Shown here piece after piece: positions 9,741 through 24,700 of a DNA stretch of 64,000 nucleotides. The position numbers and the translations under genes were made by a program. Each line of letters begins with the position of its first letter. Within the stretch, counting starts at the first letter, position 1. The notes below the pieces were generated by a model. The model was not told where the DNA came from and did not search any database. It saw only the letters and a list, made by a program, of their open reading frames with translations. Source of the DNA: Acridotheres tristis (lineage: Eukaryota; Chordata; Aves; Passeriformes; Sturnidae); contig CM072895.1 in NCBI GenBank assembly GCA_037013685.1, positions 12,002,463-12,066,462 on the forward strand, in the 5' to 3' direction.

Positions 9741-12547
9741 GGCTCATTTCCTCCCAGATGGAGGTGAAGGGGTGCCAGAGCCAGGGAGCAGCTCTCAGGC
9801 AGCAAGGTGAGAAGGAGCCTGCAGCCAGGCTGGCAGTGCTAGAGGACATTTGACACATTTGGCAAGTATTTGGTATTAAAGTAGTTCCTGCTCTACTGCA
9901 TAGGTTAGGGCCATCCAGTCCTATCAGGACTGGATCTTTCTGTGGCAGAAGTTCAGGCAGGCAGTCAGGCAAGATGTCGCTGTGGTGCCATCTTCCCACC
10001 AAAAGGGAGCTGCAGAACCCCCTCCCTGCGAGACAGCAGCAGAGTTTACCATGCTGCAGAAGAGCTGATTTCCTACTAATCCAGTGGGGAAAAAAAAACA
10101 CACAAAAAAAGGTAACCATTTTGAGAGGAATCAGGAAAAAAAAAAAAAAAGGATTAATTTAAAAACTGAAGACTAAAAAAAGGAGTAGCAGGAATGTTGA
10201 AGTCAGTAGGGGAATGGGATTCCCAGACTGATCAATGTCCCCTCCTTCCTGGCCAGGTTTCATGGCAGCAGAAGGGATCATTACCGTTAGTCTGAGCAGC
10301 TGGAAAATCTCCAGGGAAATGCAGGAAGAAGAGAACAGGACTAAACAACAGCTCCTGTCTGGCTAATGGAAACAGAGGCTCAGTGATTAAGTCACATGCT
10401 TTTTATCAGGCTGTGAGAAGGGAAGCTTAGGATATGCTAATCAAATAGAAACCAAGTAGTGTGACAGGTTCAGGAATTTGTCTGAGAAAAATCTGCTAGG
10501 TCTTTTGAGACTTGTGAAATATCATCCGTCCAGAGGACGTTGTCCTACACGTAAAAAACCCAAATGGTATGTGATAGATTTTCCCATACAAACACCTTTG
10601 AACAATGAGTTTGACCCTATCCAGAAAAACCTGGATTTTTAGTTGGTCCAGTTAGCAAAGAAGTCATCTAAGGGGAAATCTTATTCAGATAGCCATATAG
10701 TCATTTTAAAAAGTGGGCTGTAGTTTCATAAGGGCGTGAAATGCTTACCAGCTCCTTTAGGGAGGTACCAAAAGGAGAAACAGAACAATGTAGGTCAAGA
10801 GAGGATGAAAGCAGAAAATGTTTTTGCACCTTGGGAGAATTCAGAAGACCATTAGCACACAAAACCATAATCCAGTTAGAACTTAATTCTAAAGCATTTA
10901 TAGAGCGCATGTGTGGGAGTTTGACCTTGGTCTGCTTTTCGCAGTACAGAAGGGGCTTGTACATCTATTTTGCTTCCAGCAGGTCTGCTAAGTTTAGTTG
11001 TAACACTCTGCTGTGCCTGATGCTTAATGCTCCCCTATACAAGCAATGTTTTACTTGGCTCTTAGCCACTAAAATCAAGTTCAAAATCCTCTTCAGCCTA
11101 GTCTGGCTGAAGAGACTACCTAGGCTACAAGGGTGACATAGAGGCATATTTTTAAGCATATCAGTCACCATTTAGAAATAATTTGCTATCTATATAGGCA
11201 TATTAGGAAAAGATTCTTCTTTTTCAGTTTACTGCATTTCTCTAAACCACAATTATTAAAGCAGTGTGTTGTATGATTCTAGCACTCAATTTGTCCTGAC
11301 AGAGAGAGGGGAAAATTATACCACACGAGAGCCTAGCAAATTAAAATGGGCGTGTCCTGAAAATTTTAGAGGGAACTGGTTTCTAAAATATTTACTAATT
11401 ACATTAATTACATCCTCTTTCTGTGCAGGAAGCATCAAGATGATTATATGGGGAGGGTAGGAGGAAGAAAGGATGTTAAGCTAGCCCATTAATAGACCAT
11501 TAACTTCTTCCTTTTGCTCTTGTGAAACCTATGCTCCATACAGATTAAAGATGCAAAATGGGAAAAAATTAAAGAAACTTAATTCCACATTCATGAACAA
11601 AGCACTCAGCTGAAGTCTCCAAAATCATTGGAGCTCATGGAACCATCTATTTTGCCATGGTATTACCCTGGAAATGAGTCTAGTATTCCTGATGGTAATG
11701 CAGCTTACATCTTACCCAGCCCTGGCACTACCTTCTTCTATATAATATTATTAGGAGTATACAAAAGCACTCATCACTTTTCCACTACTCAGGATAGGAA
11801 ATTAAACAGTAACATACTGGCTGTTTTAATAACGAATAGTTCCATGCTCAGCCAGTAGCTTAATCTTCTGATATATGTGAAATACTCCTCAGTGGGACAG
11901 TGTGTCATGCACTGACAACAAAAGATGAAAAATTTAGGGTTTCCCCCCCTCATTATTAAAGAAATTACTCCCTGCATTTTCTGTGTATAAGTACTTTGCA
12001 GAATGACTTATTACGAGAATTTCACTGAAAAACTGAACTAACGGAATTGTGGATGTTGAAAAAAAGACAAAAAAACCCCAATTTATCAAAGTAATTGGAG
12101 TTATGACATAAGGTTTGGACTTTATTCCAGATTTTGGGAGTTTGAAACTGGGCTGCCTTTTTTGTCCTGCTGAAATTATGGTAGCAGATGAGGCAACACA
12201 TCTCTAGACAGGAGGCAGAGGCTTTACCAAGAGCTTCAGCTCGGGAGTGCTTGAGTCAAAGGTTGCCCTTACAAGGTAATTGATTGTTAATCTGTGACTA
12301 GATACCTGCCTGGAATAACAATGACATTAGTCTTAAGGGCAGCAGTCCATTGTATGGAGATAGGCAATTTAATACTGGAAAATAAAAGGCTGATGTTGAA
12401 TTTTGCATCACAGTGACACCAAATTAGAATTCTATCAGAAAAGGCTTACAGTTTGACCACCTCTTCTGAAACAGGACACATTAGTTTTCAAGAGAAAGAC
12501 GAATACCTAGCATGAAGGCACAAAGATTAGTCTTACACTAACACAAA
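9741..12547. other. Intergenic between TMEM125 and CFAP57
   Basis: This is AT-rich non-coding sequence. It includes short A-runs near 10089-10150, a feature of low-complexity sequence. No conserved exon, RNA gene or clear mobile element was recognised. Confidence 0.45.
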
Positions 12548-12559
12548 TTTATTTTTATT
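12548..12559 (-). terminator. Polyadenylation signals for CFAP57
   Basis: Two overlapping TTTATT motifs on the plus strand (12548-12553 and 12554-12559) read AATAAA on the minus strand. They lie about 225 bp beyond the CFAP57 stop codon, a plausible 3' UTR length. Confidence 0.5.
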
Positions 12560-12780
12560 TCTTTTGGCTCCTAAATCTCATTAAAAGGGCAGATTTCAGA
12601 AAAGTAGAAGTGTTCAGAGCACTGATTGTTTAATAAATGCTTCTAGTGGAAGAGTATAGGATCATGTAAGTCTACTCTATGCTGTAGCATTTCTGATCTT
12701 GCCAGGAGGGTATAATAACATAAGGCATCCTTGAACCACGTCAGTGTTGCTGCATCTTGTGGATTCTTTCCAGATTCAGT

Positions 12781-15700
12781 TCAGGAAGGTTTCTGACTGA
12801 AAGAGGCTGAACCTGGACACTTCAGGGCTTGCCCCTTCTCTTGGATTTGGTCTCGTAGATATTGAATTTCTAGCTGCTGCATTTCTATGATTTTTTCTCT
12901 TTCCACCTCTGGATTCAACCTCAGGATATCTGGGCTGGACAGAAGTTCACTGGAGGGAGCTAGAAGATAAAATAGAGAGGACATAATACAGTAACAAAGG
13001 TCCAGCTCATACAGTTCTTTGGCATGAACAAGGGAAAGTATCTTTCAGGGCTGAAGGAGTAGATCTAAATAGTAAGAATCTGCAGGATTTAGCAGTTTCT
13101 ACAATTAACATTAAAATGTAACAGGTACCACCAGGCAGACAAGCTAGAATGAAACATAGACAGTAATTGTTCACGAAGGACAAAAAGGGCTTCTGACCTC
13201 AACAGTAGCAATATGGAAAATACACAAGAACTATTCACCTGTGTCTTGAATTGCCTTTTTGTTCTTGTTTAGTCTCAGTGCTGACTGAAGGTTGTGCACC
13301 TGCGCTTTGGCCACCCTCAGTTCTTGCCGTAAGTCATTAATTTCCTTAATCAGACTCACATTTTCCTGCAAAAACAACATGCTCTGTAAGGAAAAGCACA
13401 GGTCCTATCTGGCTGGGCAATATGTATCTTCATATCTTTGAGAAAGACACTGGACAGTACAGAATCAGTATCCCAAGCAGAAGGTGCCAGGCAATCAGGA
13501 GAGTACACAACATTTCAGGTAAGACCACAGTAGATGTGACACAGAACATGACAGTGTTCAAACCATGTTAGCTCAAGAAACTAATACTTGTTTTGCTTTT
13601 CTGGCTGCAGCTGCACTCCAAGGTATCTTCTTCCTCGCCAATTCCAAAAGGAAGCTCAGGGCCTTCCTAAACTGATCCAATTAATTCAGAATTAATGTGA
13701 AGAATTCCCACGTCTCCCTCCAGTGTGTATTATTTTGCTTTTCATTTGTCATCATATATTAGTTCACTTAAATTATATTTATCTAATTGAAATCATTCAA
13801 AGCCCTCTTCATTAGTTCTGACAGACATCATTTTTCCACGCATATATTAGGAAATATATAAAGCATGTGGAGACTGGAGATAACTTCTGCTAACATGCTG
13901 TTATAAGAAAAAGTTAGCAATGTATGAATCTTTTGTTCTTTTTTTGTATTAGTCAGTTTTCAGCCCATACAAGTTCAATCCTCTAATTTTTTAGTAGCCT
14001 ACCATGAAGCATCTTGCTGAAGGAGCTGTGAAAGTGCCAGTAAATGTAATTTACCCATTGTTGCAACAGGTTTAAAGACTTCAGCAAAACCAGTATGGGT
14101 TAATACTAGTGAAGGATGATAACCCTGCTGCTCATGATGTAGAAACAGGAGCATCATTAACTAAATATTTCTTCTCTGTATTCAAGAAAGTGAAGTGGAA
14201 TTGTATATTTGCCTCTTACAAGGACAGTGAAATACCTTACCACATCAATAACTAGGGCAATTGTTAAACAGCTGCCAGCATACTTGAACCAAGAATAGCA
14301 ACTATTTCAGCTACCTGTGGTGTTTTTTCAGAACTTTTGGAACACAGTGGCAATATTTTAAAAAGATAGATGGCAAAAAGATACTTAGGGTACCTCACAA
14401 TGCCAGTCTCAAGCAGTATGGAACCCGCTAAAACAACAGGAGATAAGGATAAGGATGAATGAATTTTTCCCATGAAAATGGTGTCTTCAAATCTTGTTTT
14501 TTACTTTTGTTTTAATGATTATTTTGGTTGATAGAGATAATTATGTTGCCACAAAAGATTGTGCAAAGCATATGACTCAGTTCCTTCGAGTATTCTTATA
14601 AAAGTGTTGGCACCACACACCTGCAGCTGGTCAGTAGTGAAGTACAAAGCTCACTGCACCTCGCAGTATGTGGCTGCACTCAGGAAGTTCAGGTTGGCAG
14701 CAATAGCTCAGGGCACGTGTGTGGCAAGATTATCAAGACTTCACACTAAGACAAATACAGCAGCTGTGTTTTAGTTTCTTCTCAGCTAAAAATCACTGAC
14801 TGGAGGAAGAGTGTGGGATTCAATAAGATCTGAACTTGTTGGGCAAGAAGAGTCACTCTTGCAGTGGTTATGTTGGACTATAAATGCAGCAGCAGTTGGT
14901 GTGCTCAGGCAGCTCTGGAACTGTAATATTTTGTTGAGTCCGACTTGTCTAATTCAAGCCTTTAAATACAGATGAAATTTGACACTATGCATTTATTCCA
15001 GAGCTTGATCCCAAAAGAACACATGAAGAGAGTAACTTCCAATAATCAGTCAAGGTAATTTTCTTTTGACCAGCTTTCGGGGTTGGGTCATAGCATTTCC
15101 CTTTAGGTGTACTTTAGTCATGAGCACCTTCAAAAGTTCAGTCCAAGTGATTACCTGCTGCTGTCAAATGAAGATCTTGCTTTTGGTCTATCAGAAAATA
15201 CAATACAGAGTATTTTTGTATGAAGCAATCTGGGCTATGTAGAAATGTCTTTGGTTTGTGTTTGGTTTGCTTGGTGCTGAAAAGCTGTTGGTTGACACTG
15301 ATAATATTTTCCTGAAGAAGCCTTCTCCAGAGAGATTAGCCTTTAATTCAATATTTGCATTCTGACAGAACATTTGCACTGCAATGCAACGTCACAGAAT
15401 GGATTAAAATAAATGTTCATGGGAAAACTCATTGTCACGGGATGTTATGGCAAAGAACCAATTGTTTCAGAAAAGGGACTGATCAAATGCATGGATAATG
15501 AGACCATCAGGTACAATGACACATCATATGGATGCAATCTACAGTCTAGGAAGTCCCTACAGTGTTGACTGTCAGAGACAGGTAGGACACATAGAAAATT
15601 TCATCCTATATGGGCTTCAGTTTAAGCAGCACTGCTTCAAGGTTATTCAGTGTCTCTGTTTTTATGTACCCAAAGAAGCCCTTACAAATGCAGAAGGCTG

Positions 15701-18700
15701 AAAGAAAAACTAATAGTTGAGTAACAGGCAACTTGTCAACTGGTAAGAATAATTAAATTATCTTGACAATTCTAATCATCTGTTGCAGCAGTCACTAGTG
15801 GAGTGTACCTATGAATAATCTCTCAAAGAGGAGGGTATAGCTCTGAAAATGTAAGCACAACTGAGGAATAATAGAGATACAGAGCTAGAAGACTGTTAAG
15901 ATGTCATTTGCTTTTTCAAAGCAAATCCTCACAGAAGTTTCTCTAAACTAGTCTTAAAAGCCCCCGTGAAAGACTGGAAGGCCATGATAATTCCTGCTGG
16001 CTGTAAAATCTCATTAATCTACTGGACTTCAGAGAACTGCTTTTTCTTTGAAGAAACCAGGCTGGTTAGAATCTTTGATATCTTCATCTTCCAGATGTTT
16101 TATTAATTTGGTTTTAATCATCATTTCATGTTAGGCTTTCTGATCCAAGACATCAAGTATTATCATTATGAACACCATCTGTCACCCTATTCCAGTAAGG
16201 AAATTCTTCAGGTTATTTTCTGAACCCATCTCCTTTTGTGCCAAAGGAAACATCTAACTCACAGAAAGAGTAAAAAAAAAATTAAAATAGCAGCAGGGAA
16301 GAAGATTGCTGCTGTCTAGCCCTGAAGAAGCAAATTATGAATAAATAGCAAACAACAGATGACTTAGGAGGGGACTGAGATTTAATGATCCTGAGGAAGC
16401 ATAATAAAGTAACAATGCAGAAAGGGCTACCGAGGGGAAAAGGAAATGCTGACTGAGCAGAAGGAGATCATGTTAAGGAGAGACTAGAAAAGCTGTCCTT
16501 CTAGGATGTGTGGTGTGGGGCTCTAGGTCCTCCCACTCCAGATGAAAACAAATTGGATCTTTGACCCCAGAAGTCATGAGTTTACTTTGCTTAGTAAGAA
16601 ACAAGGCTTCTGAGCAAGAGATCTTAGCACAAACAGACATATTCCCTACATATTTCTGAACTTCCTTGAAAATTTTGGGTGTGAAAAGCAGAAAGTTCTT
16701 CTGAATTCACATCAATAGGCGTGGGACTATGTGACAAAGAAGGGATTTTATTTCTTCCTCCAAAATTACTTCCTAAACATTACCACATAGCAGATACAGC
16801 TTGACACCCAAACAAGGGCAAATTGACTATGATGGCAATTATAAATACTGTTTGAAATAAAAAATAAGTACATTAATTTCCTTAAAAACATCCATTCAAC
16901 AGAAGTTCCCTATCTCCTTTTAGAGAGTGGGAGATAAACAAAAGTATCTACAAAACAGCAGCCGTTTCTGACTTCAGAGGTCTTGCTCTTTTTGTTTAGA
17001 AAAGTTAATAGAAGCGCTTGAAAAATTTAGGAATTTCTGGCAAGAAAGCCAACCAAAACTATTTCAAAGTCCTAAGAAACCATAACAATAAGGTTACTAA
17101 AGTGTCTTTTGTGCAACCACTTCCTTTGTTCCCCCTCCATACCACAAGGAAAAGGCTTTTTACCTGAATGATGCGCAAGTAAGCAGTGTGGTGCATTTCC
17201 TTGTCTTTCGTCACCTTCTTCCTTAAAACTGTCAAATTCCTCTCATTATACTCTTGCTGTTTCTTTAACTGCTGCTGCAAATCTGCATCTTCTGCTTGAA
17301 CCCCCACCTGAGAAGGCACAACATATTGCCTCAGTAATTACACTACCAGACAAAGTCATGGGCAAGAAGACAAAGGTCCCGACTCACCATGTCTGATTGA
17401 TGCACATACTTGGTGTAGAGTTCACAGATACTATCTTTCATTTTTCTAGGATGGTGAATGAAGCTCACACAATGATGAAGATCTGCCTTAAATCGTTTGA
17501 TGAGGGTTTCCATATCTTGTTTCTGCAAGAAGGATGTAGTCACATTCTTACTTGGTTCATCAGAACACTCCATCATGCGATTTTCTACAAAGTCTAGTAG
17601 AACTGGTAAAAACTCTCATATACTTTTTTCCACGTAATTTAAAAAAATTAATTAAAAACTCACTGGGAATGTGAGCACTATATGTTGAACAGCAGTGATA
17701 GATTTTAGGAGTCATAATAAGCCAAGATACTTTTATTAGTATCTTTTATCTTTTATCAGTGCCAGCCTCCAAAGATATCATCTGAATAACAGAGTTGGAG
17801 GAGACCCACCAGGATGATTGAGTCCAAGCCCTGCACAGGACATCCCCAGGAGCCACATGATGTGTCTGAGAGCATTGTCTAAATGCTGTCCTACCTTGTT
17901 ATTTATAAACAACACACCAACAGTTAAGAAGAGAAGGCAAGGGACAAAACATATCAGATACATGCACAGCTTGCTGATTTCACATCAGGATTGCCTTCCC
18001 ATTCTCTCTTGGTTTCTGCCAGGCCTCTCTACCTGCTTCCTCACTCATGCACCTCCTGCTAAGCTCCTCCACCTTCACCTGCCAGGCCCTTTTCCTCCCT
18101 CAAGTCTGGTTTGTTGTCAAACAAGGGGTCTTTGACTCCTCCATCAGAGACCTTCCTTTATGTCATCCTACTAATGCCTAAGTGGTATTCTTCATGCTGC
18201 TCCTGTTTAGGCCAAGTGTCCCCACATTTCAGGCTTGGGCAGGAACAAGTAGTTCAGCATCCACCTCACTGTTCTGTTAAACTCAGGACAACATGTGTTG
18301 TCCTGGATTTTTTTTTTTTAAATATCTGTTTGTTTTTTTTTTAATATGAATGCTCTAAGTTGGTTGCAGGCTTGGAATTTTTGTGTCTTTGTCCCCACTG
18401 AGCAGAGACTCTCTTGGTCCTTGGACACAGCACCCTTGAAGTAACTGTGTGCTCAGATTAAAGCTTCACCAGTGTTTTGTCCCCACCGATGTCATTCTGT
18501 GGGACCTGCACGGTAGGAGTACTCCATACCTTTTCCATCTCTCTGTGCACCTCACGAGCAGTGGCCTTCTGTTTCTGTTGCAGTTGTGTAATATTCAGCT
18601 TCAGCTCTATGCTCTCCTTGCGGAATTGTTCCAGCTCCTCCTCCATCTGAAAGGAAGCAGGAGGAGGAAATCAGGGCTAAAAGAAGACGTGAAAAAACAG

Positions 18701-21700
18701 CACATAACAGGAAAACCAGAGACTGGAAATACAGACTTGAGGGAATAGGTCCCCCTTCAGGCTGAATGACAACATGAGAAACATCAATTTTGTAACAACA
18801 CTGCCCTCTGTCAGAATATATAGAAACCACAGAAATGAATGCCCAACTGTTGAGTCACATTAATTTAAATTATGTGATACCTCTTAAATTACTTGAGCTG
18901 AACGGGAGCTCTGCCATTCCATCTGAATAAAAATGAATGAAATGGAAATGGACAGTCAATACTGGAAAGAGTAAGGGCAACAATAACTAGAACCTGATAC
19001 TGAAAAGAAACAAATGGATTGAAGACTGTGGATACATATGCAGAACACACAGGAAAAACCAATAAGGATATTACATCATTGACTTATGGTGCAAGATGAT
19101 GACCAGAAAAGACAACAGGGATTTCACCTTGCTAGTCCGAAGTACATACAAATTGTTCATTAGTTTGCATTTTATTTAAAAGACTACGTCACCATAGTCC
19201 TAGTTTGGCTGAGCTAAGGATGCATCTATGCAGAGATCATACAAAGTTTCTATCATAAATAAGCTCCTTCAATGAATTTGCTACATGCTAAGTATGAATA
19301 CATTCAAATTTCCCACGCATCAACTGATGAATATCATTTGTCCATGTACCTAAGCCCTAGCAGAGTTATGTCTGCATAAATCTGCAACATTTCTGAGAGA
19401 AGAAATGTACTTTCTTCCACCAGATCAGTAAAAGGAGTGCCTTGCAAATGCTATAGGGTACATGGACGGCAACCACATAAGTATAAGATCTACTTTTAAG
19501 CAAAATCTAGAATTACATACAGAAACTTAAATAACTATGTTGATCACTGGTAGCCTGTGATAAAAAATTAAATAGCTATTGTGTACAGATATCTTTATTT
19601 AGCTGCACGATAAGTGCTGTGTATCCTTGAAAGAAGTCAAGGAACAACCAGGGTGGAATCTTTCATGGACTTGTTGGGTCATCTTTGTATTTAGACAATA
19701 GGCTTAGTAGTAGAGGCCAAATGAGTGTTACTCACCTCACTGATCTGTTTCTTCATTGTCTCAATATCATTTTCACGTGACTCTATTTGCTTCTTAAACT
19801 CCTCTATTCTGTAGCTCAGTACAAACTTGAAATTTTGCAGTTCCTGATTTTTCATTTTTAGATCATTTATATGCTTCTCCTGGAAGAAATAGGCAGAGAT
19901 TTGAATCAGACCCAGCACTCAAACAGATCCCTAGGACAAGGAACAAATATGGCAGAGGCAAAACCAGCAGTCACAGATCTTGTGGAAGATTGAACTCCAG
20001 TTGCAGGTTAGATGGGAGGGGGCAAATAATGCTGAGCCATCTACAGATCCTAGAACAGGGGATAGGAAAGTCAACATCCTGAACTTGAGCTCCCCAAGAA
20101 AAGCTTAGAATGCCAACTAAAAACCAAAATCCCAAACTAGAGAGCTTAAATTCCTTAAGTTGAAACCAAGTTTCCAGTCATATGACACTCTCGAAAAAAT
20201 ACTGTTAAAATAAATATCTCTATTTAATTAAAGGAGGTGATTTTGACCTCATCCAATTGTCCACTTTCTCACCTTCTCTAGGATAGTTTCAGTTCTCTCT
20301 TTAATATCTGTCTTTAGTGCCAAGATGTCCTTTCTTAGTGATTTAATGATGTCTTGTAGCTTCTGCTGTTCCAGTCTCATTTCCTCAATATCCCTGTTTC
20401 GGTCCTTGAGCTCTTTCTGTAGGCTGTTCAGCTAGAGAGGCAAAGTAAGAACTTAACAGTCTCCAAAAGCTGTGCACAACTTGGTCCTCCTATGCTATAG
20501 GATACCTTGTAGACAGTGTGGGATAAAGGATATCAAATTAAGATATGATGAAGGAGTAGCACATCACTTAAATACCTGTAACTCAAAAGCGGGTTGAGTA
20601 TCTTTTTTTTTTTTTAATGTATATTCTGACAAGAATACCAACTGCACTAGAAGGAAGGAAGGAAATTGCATCCAGCAGCAAGATATTATACCTAAGCATC
20701 AGCTGCAGATAACATTCAATGCCACATATTTACAGACTAGATTAATGGACTAAATTGACACGCCATTAATCACATTCAATCTTCAGTTATAGGTTTTCTT
20801 GTGCAGGTCTGATACTAGCATAGAATAAAAGATACCCTTTTATTCATGACTCCTATTTCTCCTTTCAGTTGGATGTTGGACTCCTTTTCTTCCACGAGCT
20901 GTCTCTCATACTTGTCTTTGAGTTCCAAGATTTCTTTGTCTCCCTCTTCATAAATTAGTTTTTCCATTTCTTCATGTACTTCAATCTGCTTCCTCATATT
21001 CTCCTTTGCCTGCAGTTAAGGCAAACAAACATTAGAGAAGGCAAGAGTAAGAGACCAATAAAGGAGAAATACAAAAGGTTATTTGTAACTGTGTTTTTCC
21101 TAGGAGAATCTATATTTCATGGAATATTCAATTGCAGAAATATCATCTAAGATAACATTTTAGTGGATTAAAGTAACTTTAGAAACTGATAACATACACA
21201 ATGAGGTTCTTTTATTTTCTTTTTTAAAAATAATTCTTAAGCTTATTTAAAAATAATTCTTGAAAGCTTCAAGTTAGGAATATGGCCCAAATACTAACAT
21301 CAGCAAACTTGTTCAGGCTGCAGAAATCACAAACCAGTATCATTTAGGATCTTGAAAATTGCTGTTTCTGATGCATTAGGACCAATAAGCATTCAGGTTT
21401 GCCTCAGTCTCTGTATGCCTCTCTTCCTACATTCTTTTCAAATTGGTATCACAATAAAGGGCTGCAAATAGTAATGGTGATTGGATTTTATGACTCTAAA
21501 TATATAAGTATCAGTTATTTGGCTGTCTTTTGTCAAGCCAAGTCTTTGGCCTCAATGTGCAGGTGTTTTTTAAATATTCAGGATATTTATCTTTGTTCCT
21601 CAAATTATGCAGGTAAGAACCTCAAGGACTCAGGAATGTAATTCACCATTTTCAGAATGTTCTCTTCACTAGAACAACACGGTTGAATCTTTCTTTCTTC

Positions 21701-24700
21701 AATTAATGTAAATGTATCATCTAAGTCATATTAATAAACAGGAATTATAGGATGTAGGAGAAATGGAGATGAAGCTGAGAAAGCCCAAGGATATTAAACC
21801 CAGCAAGTTACTCAATGTATGAAACCCTAAAAAGTTGGTAACTCAGCTGGGTCTTCCTTATCACTATTCTACCTGTCAAAATATATTCCCATGGTTACAG
21901 GCAGACTAGGATTTGCGTGGAAGATGCCAACCTCTCCTGTCCTAGGGAACATTTTATCACAGTTGAAGATAAACTTGGTCAACAAATCAAACTGCAAATC
22001 AATTTTCCTACCTCTTCCAACAGAACAGATTTATCTTTAAGTTTTTTCTTGTAATGTTCTTTTAGCTCCGCCACAGCCATGGTTTTGCTTTCCTCCAAAC
22101 TGTGCAATTGTTTCTCGTATTCTTCCTCCATCTTCTGGGATTTCACCTGAAGCTCCTGGTATTTCTCATTTTCCATTGAGAGTTTCTGACTACTCTCAGA
22201 TTCTTTTAACAGGAAACATATGGAATGGATAAAACTAATGGAAAAGAGGAGTGAATCCTATCCTTCTGCAGCTATCACTACTGTCTTTTTGGCAGCTGGT
22301 TGCAATAAATTACAAGTAGAAGAATTTAATCACTTTCTTCATCAGATATACAGGGGCTTTAGACTCTGTAGCCATGCAAAACTGACAGCTTGGGATGACA
22401 ACCATGGCAGAGCTGTATAAGCTCAACTACTACCAAGCATGAATAGGCAATGGACTCATTTATGGGGGGACTCTTTGGTACTAATTTGCAGTACTTTAAT
22501 CTTGATTACAAATCTGGAGTCCAGGTACTTCCAGGCTGTGTGCACCTCCTTGCTGAATTGAATGACTGCACTGTTCTTGCACAGTGAGCTGTGCATAAAT
22601 AAATAAAGAAATTACTAATCTCAAGAGCCAACCTCTAAGATACAGGGCCCATGTGCGTGTTCTCATCATGGGCATGTGTATGGTGCAGTTTAGACAAACA
22701 TTTGGTCTGCACCAAATACCTACATGACATACATCCAATTTTCTTTATACCTCTACTCGAGTAATTCCTCCCTGTCATATCATTTGTTATCAATAAATTT
22801 CCCCCAGTTTCTAGTTACAAACACTTGTTAGAGTCTCACCTAGCTGCTGCACCTCCCTGGCCTGTTTATCCATCAGCTCAGACAGTTGAACCTGGTGTTG
22901 TAGCTCCTGTTTTTCTTTCTCTTCCTGTAAAATCTGGGATAAAAAAAAAGAAAAATACGTTTTAATTTGAAACTAGACAAAGCAATGTCCAAATTGTGCT
23001 CTTGCCCCTGGTGAGGAATACATACACAACAGAAATACATTTGAAATCTCACATCAAAATTGAGATGCCACGTGTCATTAAAATAAGTTTTTCCACATAT
23101 TAGTTTGCTTTGACAAGTTAAACTAAGGAAAGCTAAGGAAAAGCAGAAAACAGGGTTCATATAATACCAGGTACTGATCCTAATCTAAAAAGAAAAATTT
23201 GTGAGCTAGAAAAAGCCTCCACTCCATTATGTATGCCTGCCTGAGGAGAATTTGCAGTTCCATAAATTATTGTCCAGATATTAAAGTTCAAGCTGCTTCC
23301 TGTCTCACTTGAAGTAACATTGAGGTGCTAAAATGCTGACATTTTCATACTATGACATAAACCTAAGCAAGAGTGAATTTTAGATGCCATTCTCTTCGAA
23401 TGTCAGCCTGCCACTACAAATTACTTAATCTTCTAAAAAGGCACAAAGAACTGGAGCAAGAAAACAGCTGAGAAATTTCCCAGAGATGCTAGGAATTGTA
23501 CCAGTTACAATATTTTCATTTTCTTCTCACAACAACTGTATACGTCTTGCATAAGCAGAAATAATCCATTTGTCTGATGGATACAACTAGAAAGGTTAGT
23601 CCCAAGTCTAAAGCTGTCATTCAGTTTAACCGTAACATGTACTTGACACTTGAACAGGAAGTACAACTTGTCTGCCTAGAAAACTTTTATTCACCTTCAA
23701 AGGCATTTGTTTGCAAGCCTATAATCAAAAAATCCGAAGAATTTTTAGCATAGCTGAGATTATTATAACTTTATAGCCAAGCACTACTTATCAAAAGATC
23801 TGAAGAACCACAGAAAAAACCCAGCAGAGATAAAACAGAGGTAGAGGAATCCACAAGAGTTTAAATGGCTTTCTTGTACAAGCTTAGGTTCTACAAAAGA
23901 GAGGAAAAATAGCAAGGTTAAAATTCAGGTTATTTAGACAAAAAAACCCCAAACCACAATGAGACAAGCCAAAGAGTTTGAAAAAATACTTGAAGAAAAC
24001 ATTAAAACACATAATTAAACCTCCTCAAAAAATGACTGTCAAAAACCTACTGGAACAATTGTAGGTGCAAAAGACAAGAGAGATATAAAAAGAGCGCTTG
24101 AAAATTACAAACCTGTAAAATACTACAACTAATAAGTAACTTGGCAAGCTTTCATACTGAACTCCTTTATGTGGACTCAAACAGAAATACTGCTTGAAGG
24201 TACTATGCACAACTCGACAAAATAAGCAGTAACAAATCACCAGAACAGGACAATATTCACCCAAAAGCTCAAAAAGAACATGAGGTTGACAAGATTGACT
24301 CCTGTGATATATATAATCCCTTACTTCGAGTTGTTTTACAGCCAGAGAAATTACTACTGGATCCCTTACCTTATACATCTAAAAGAAGTCCAGAAATATA
24401 ACAAATTACAGGTCAGAAATTCAGTGTGTGCACCAGACAGATGGACAGAATAGCATTATCAGACACAGATAAATAAGACACAGGGAAGAATTATCACAGC
24501 CTTTGCTTTTCAGGGGAGTCCTGCTTCAGGACCACAAAGAAATCAATAAGCACATGAACAGAAGACATCCAGGGAATATATCTTACTTTTATTTTCAAAA
24601 AACATACAAGAAACCTCAGCAGACACTTTGAAAAATCTAAGCAGATTTTTAAGGACATAAAGAAGGCAGCATTAAGGAGAATGATTGTTAGATCCTGCAG

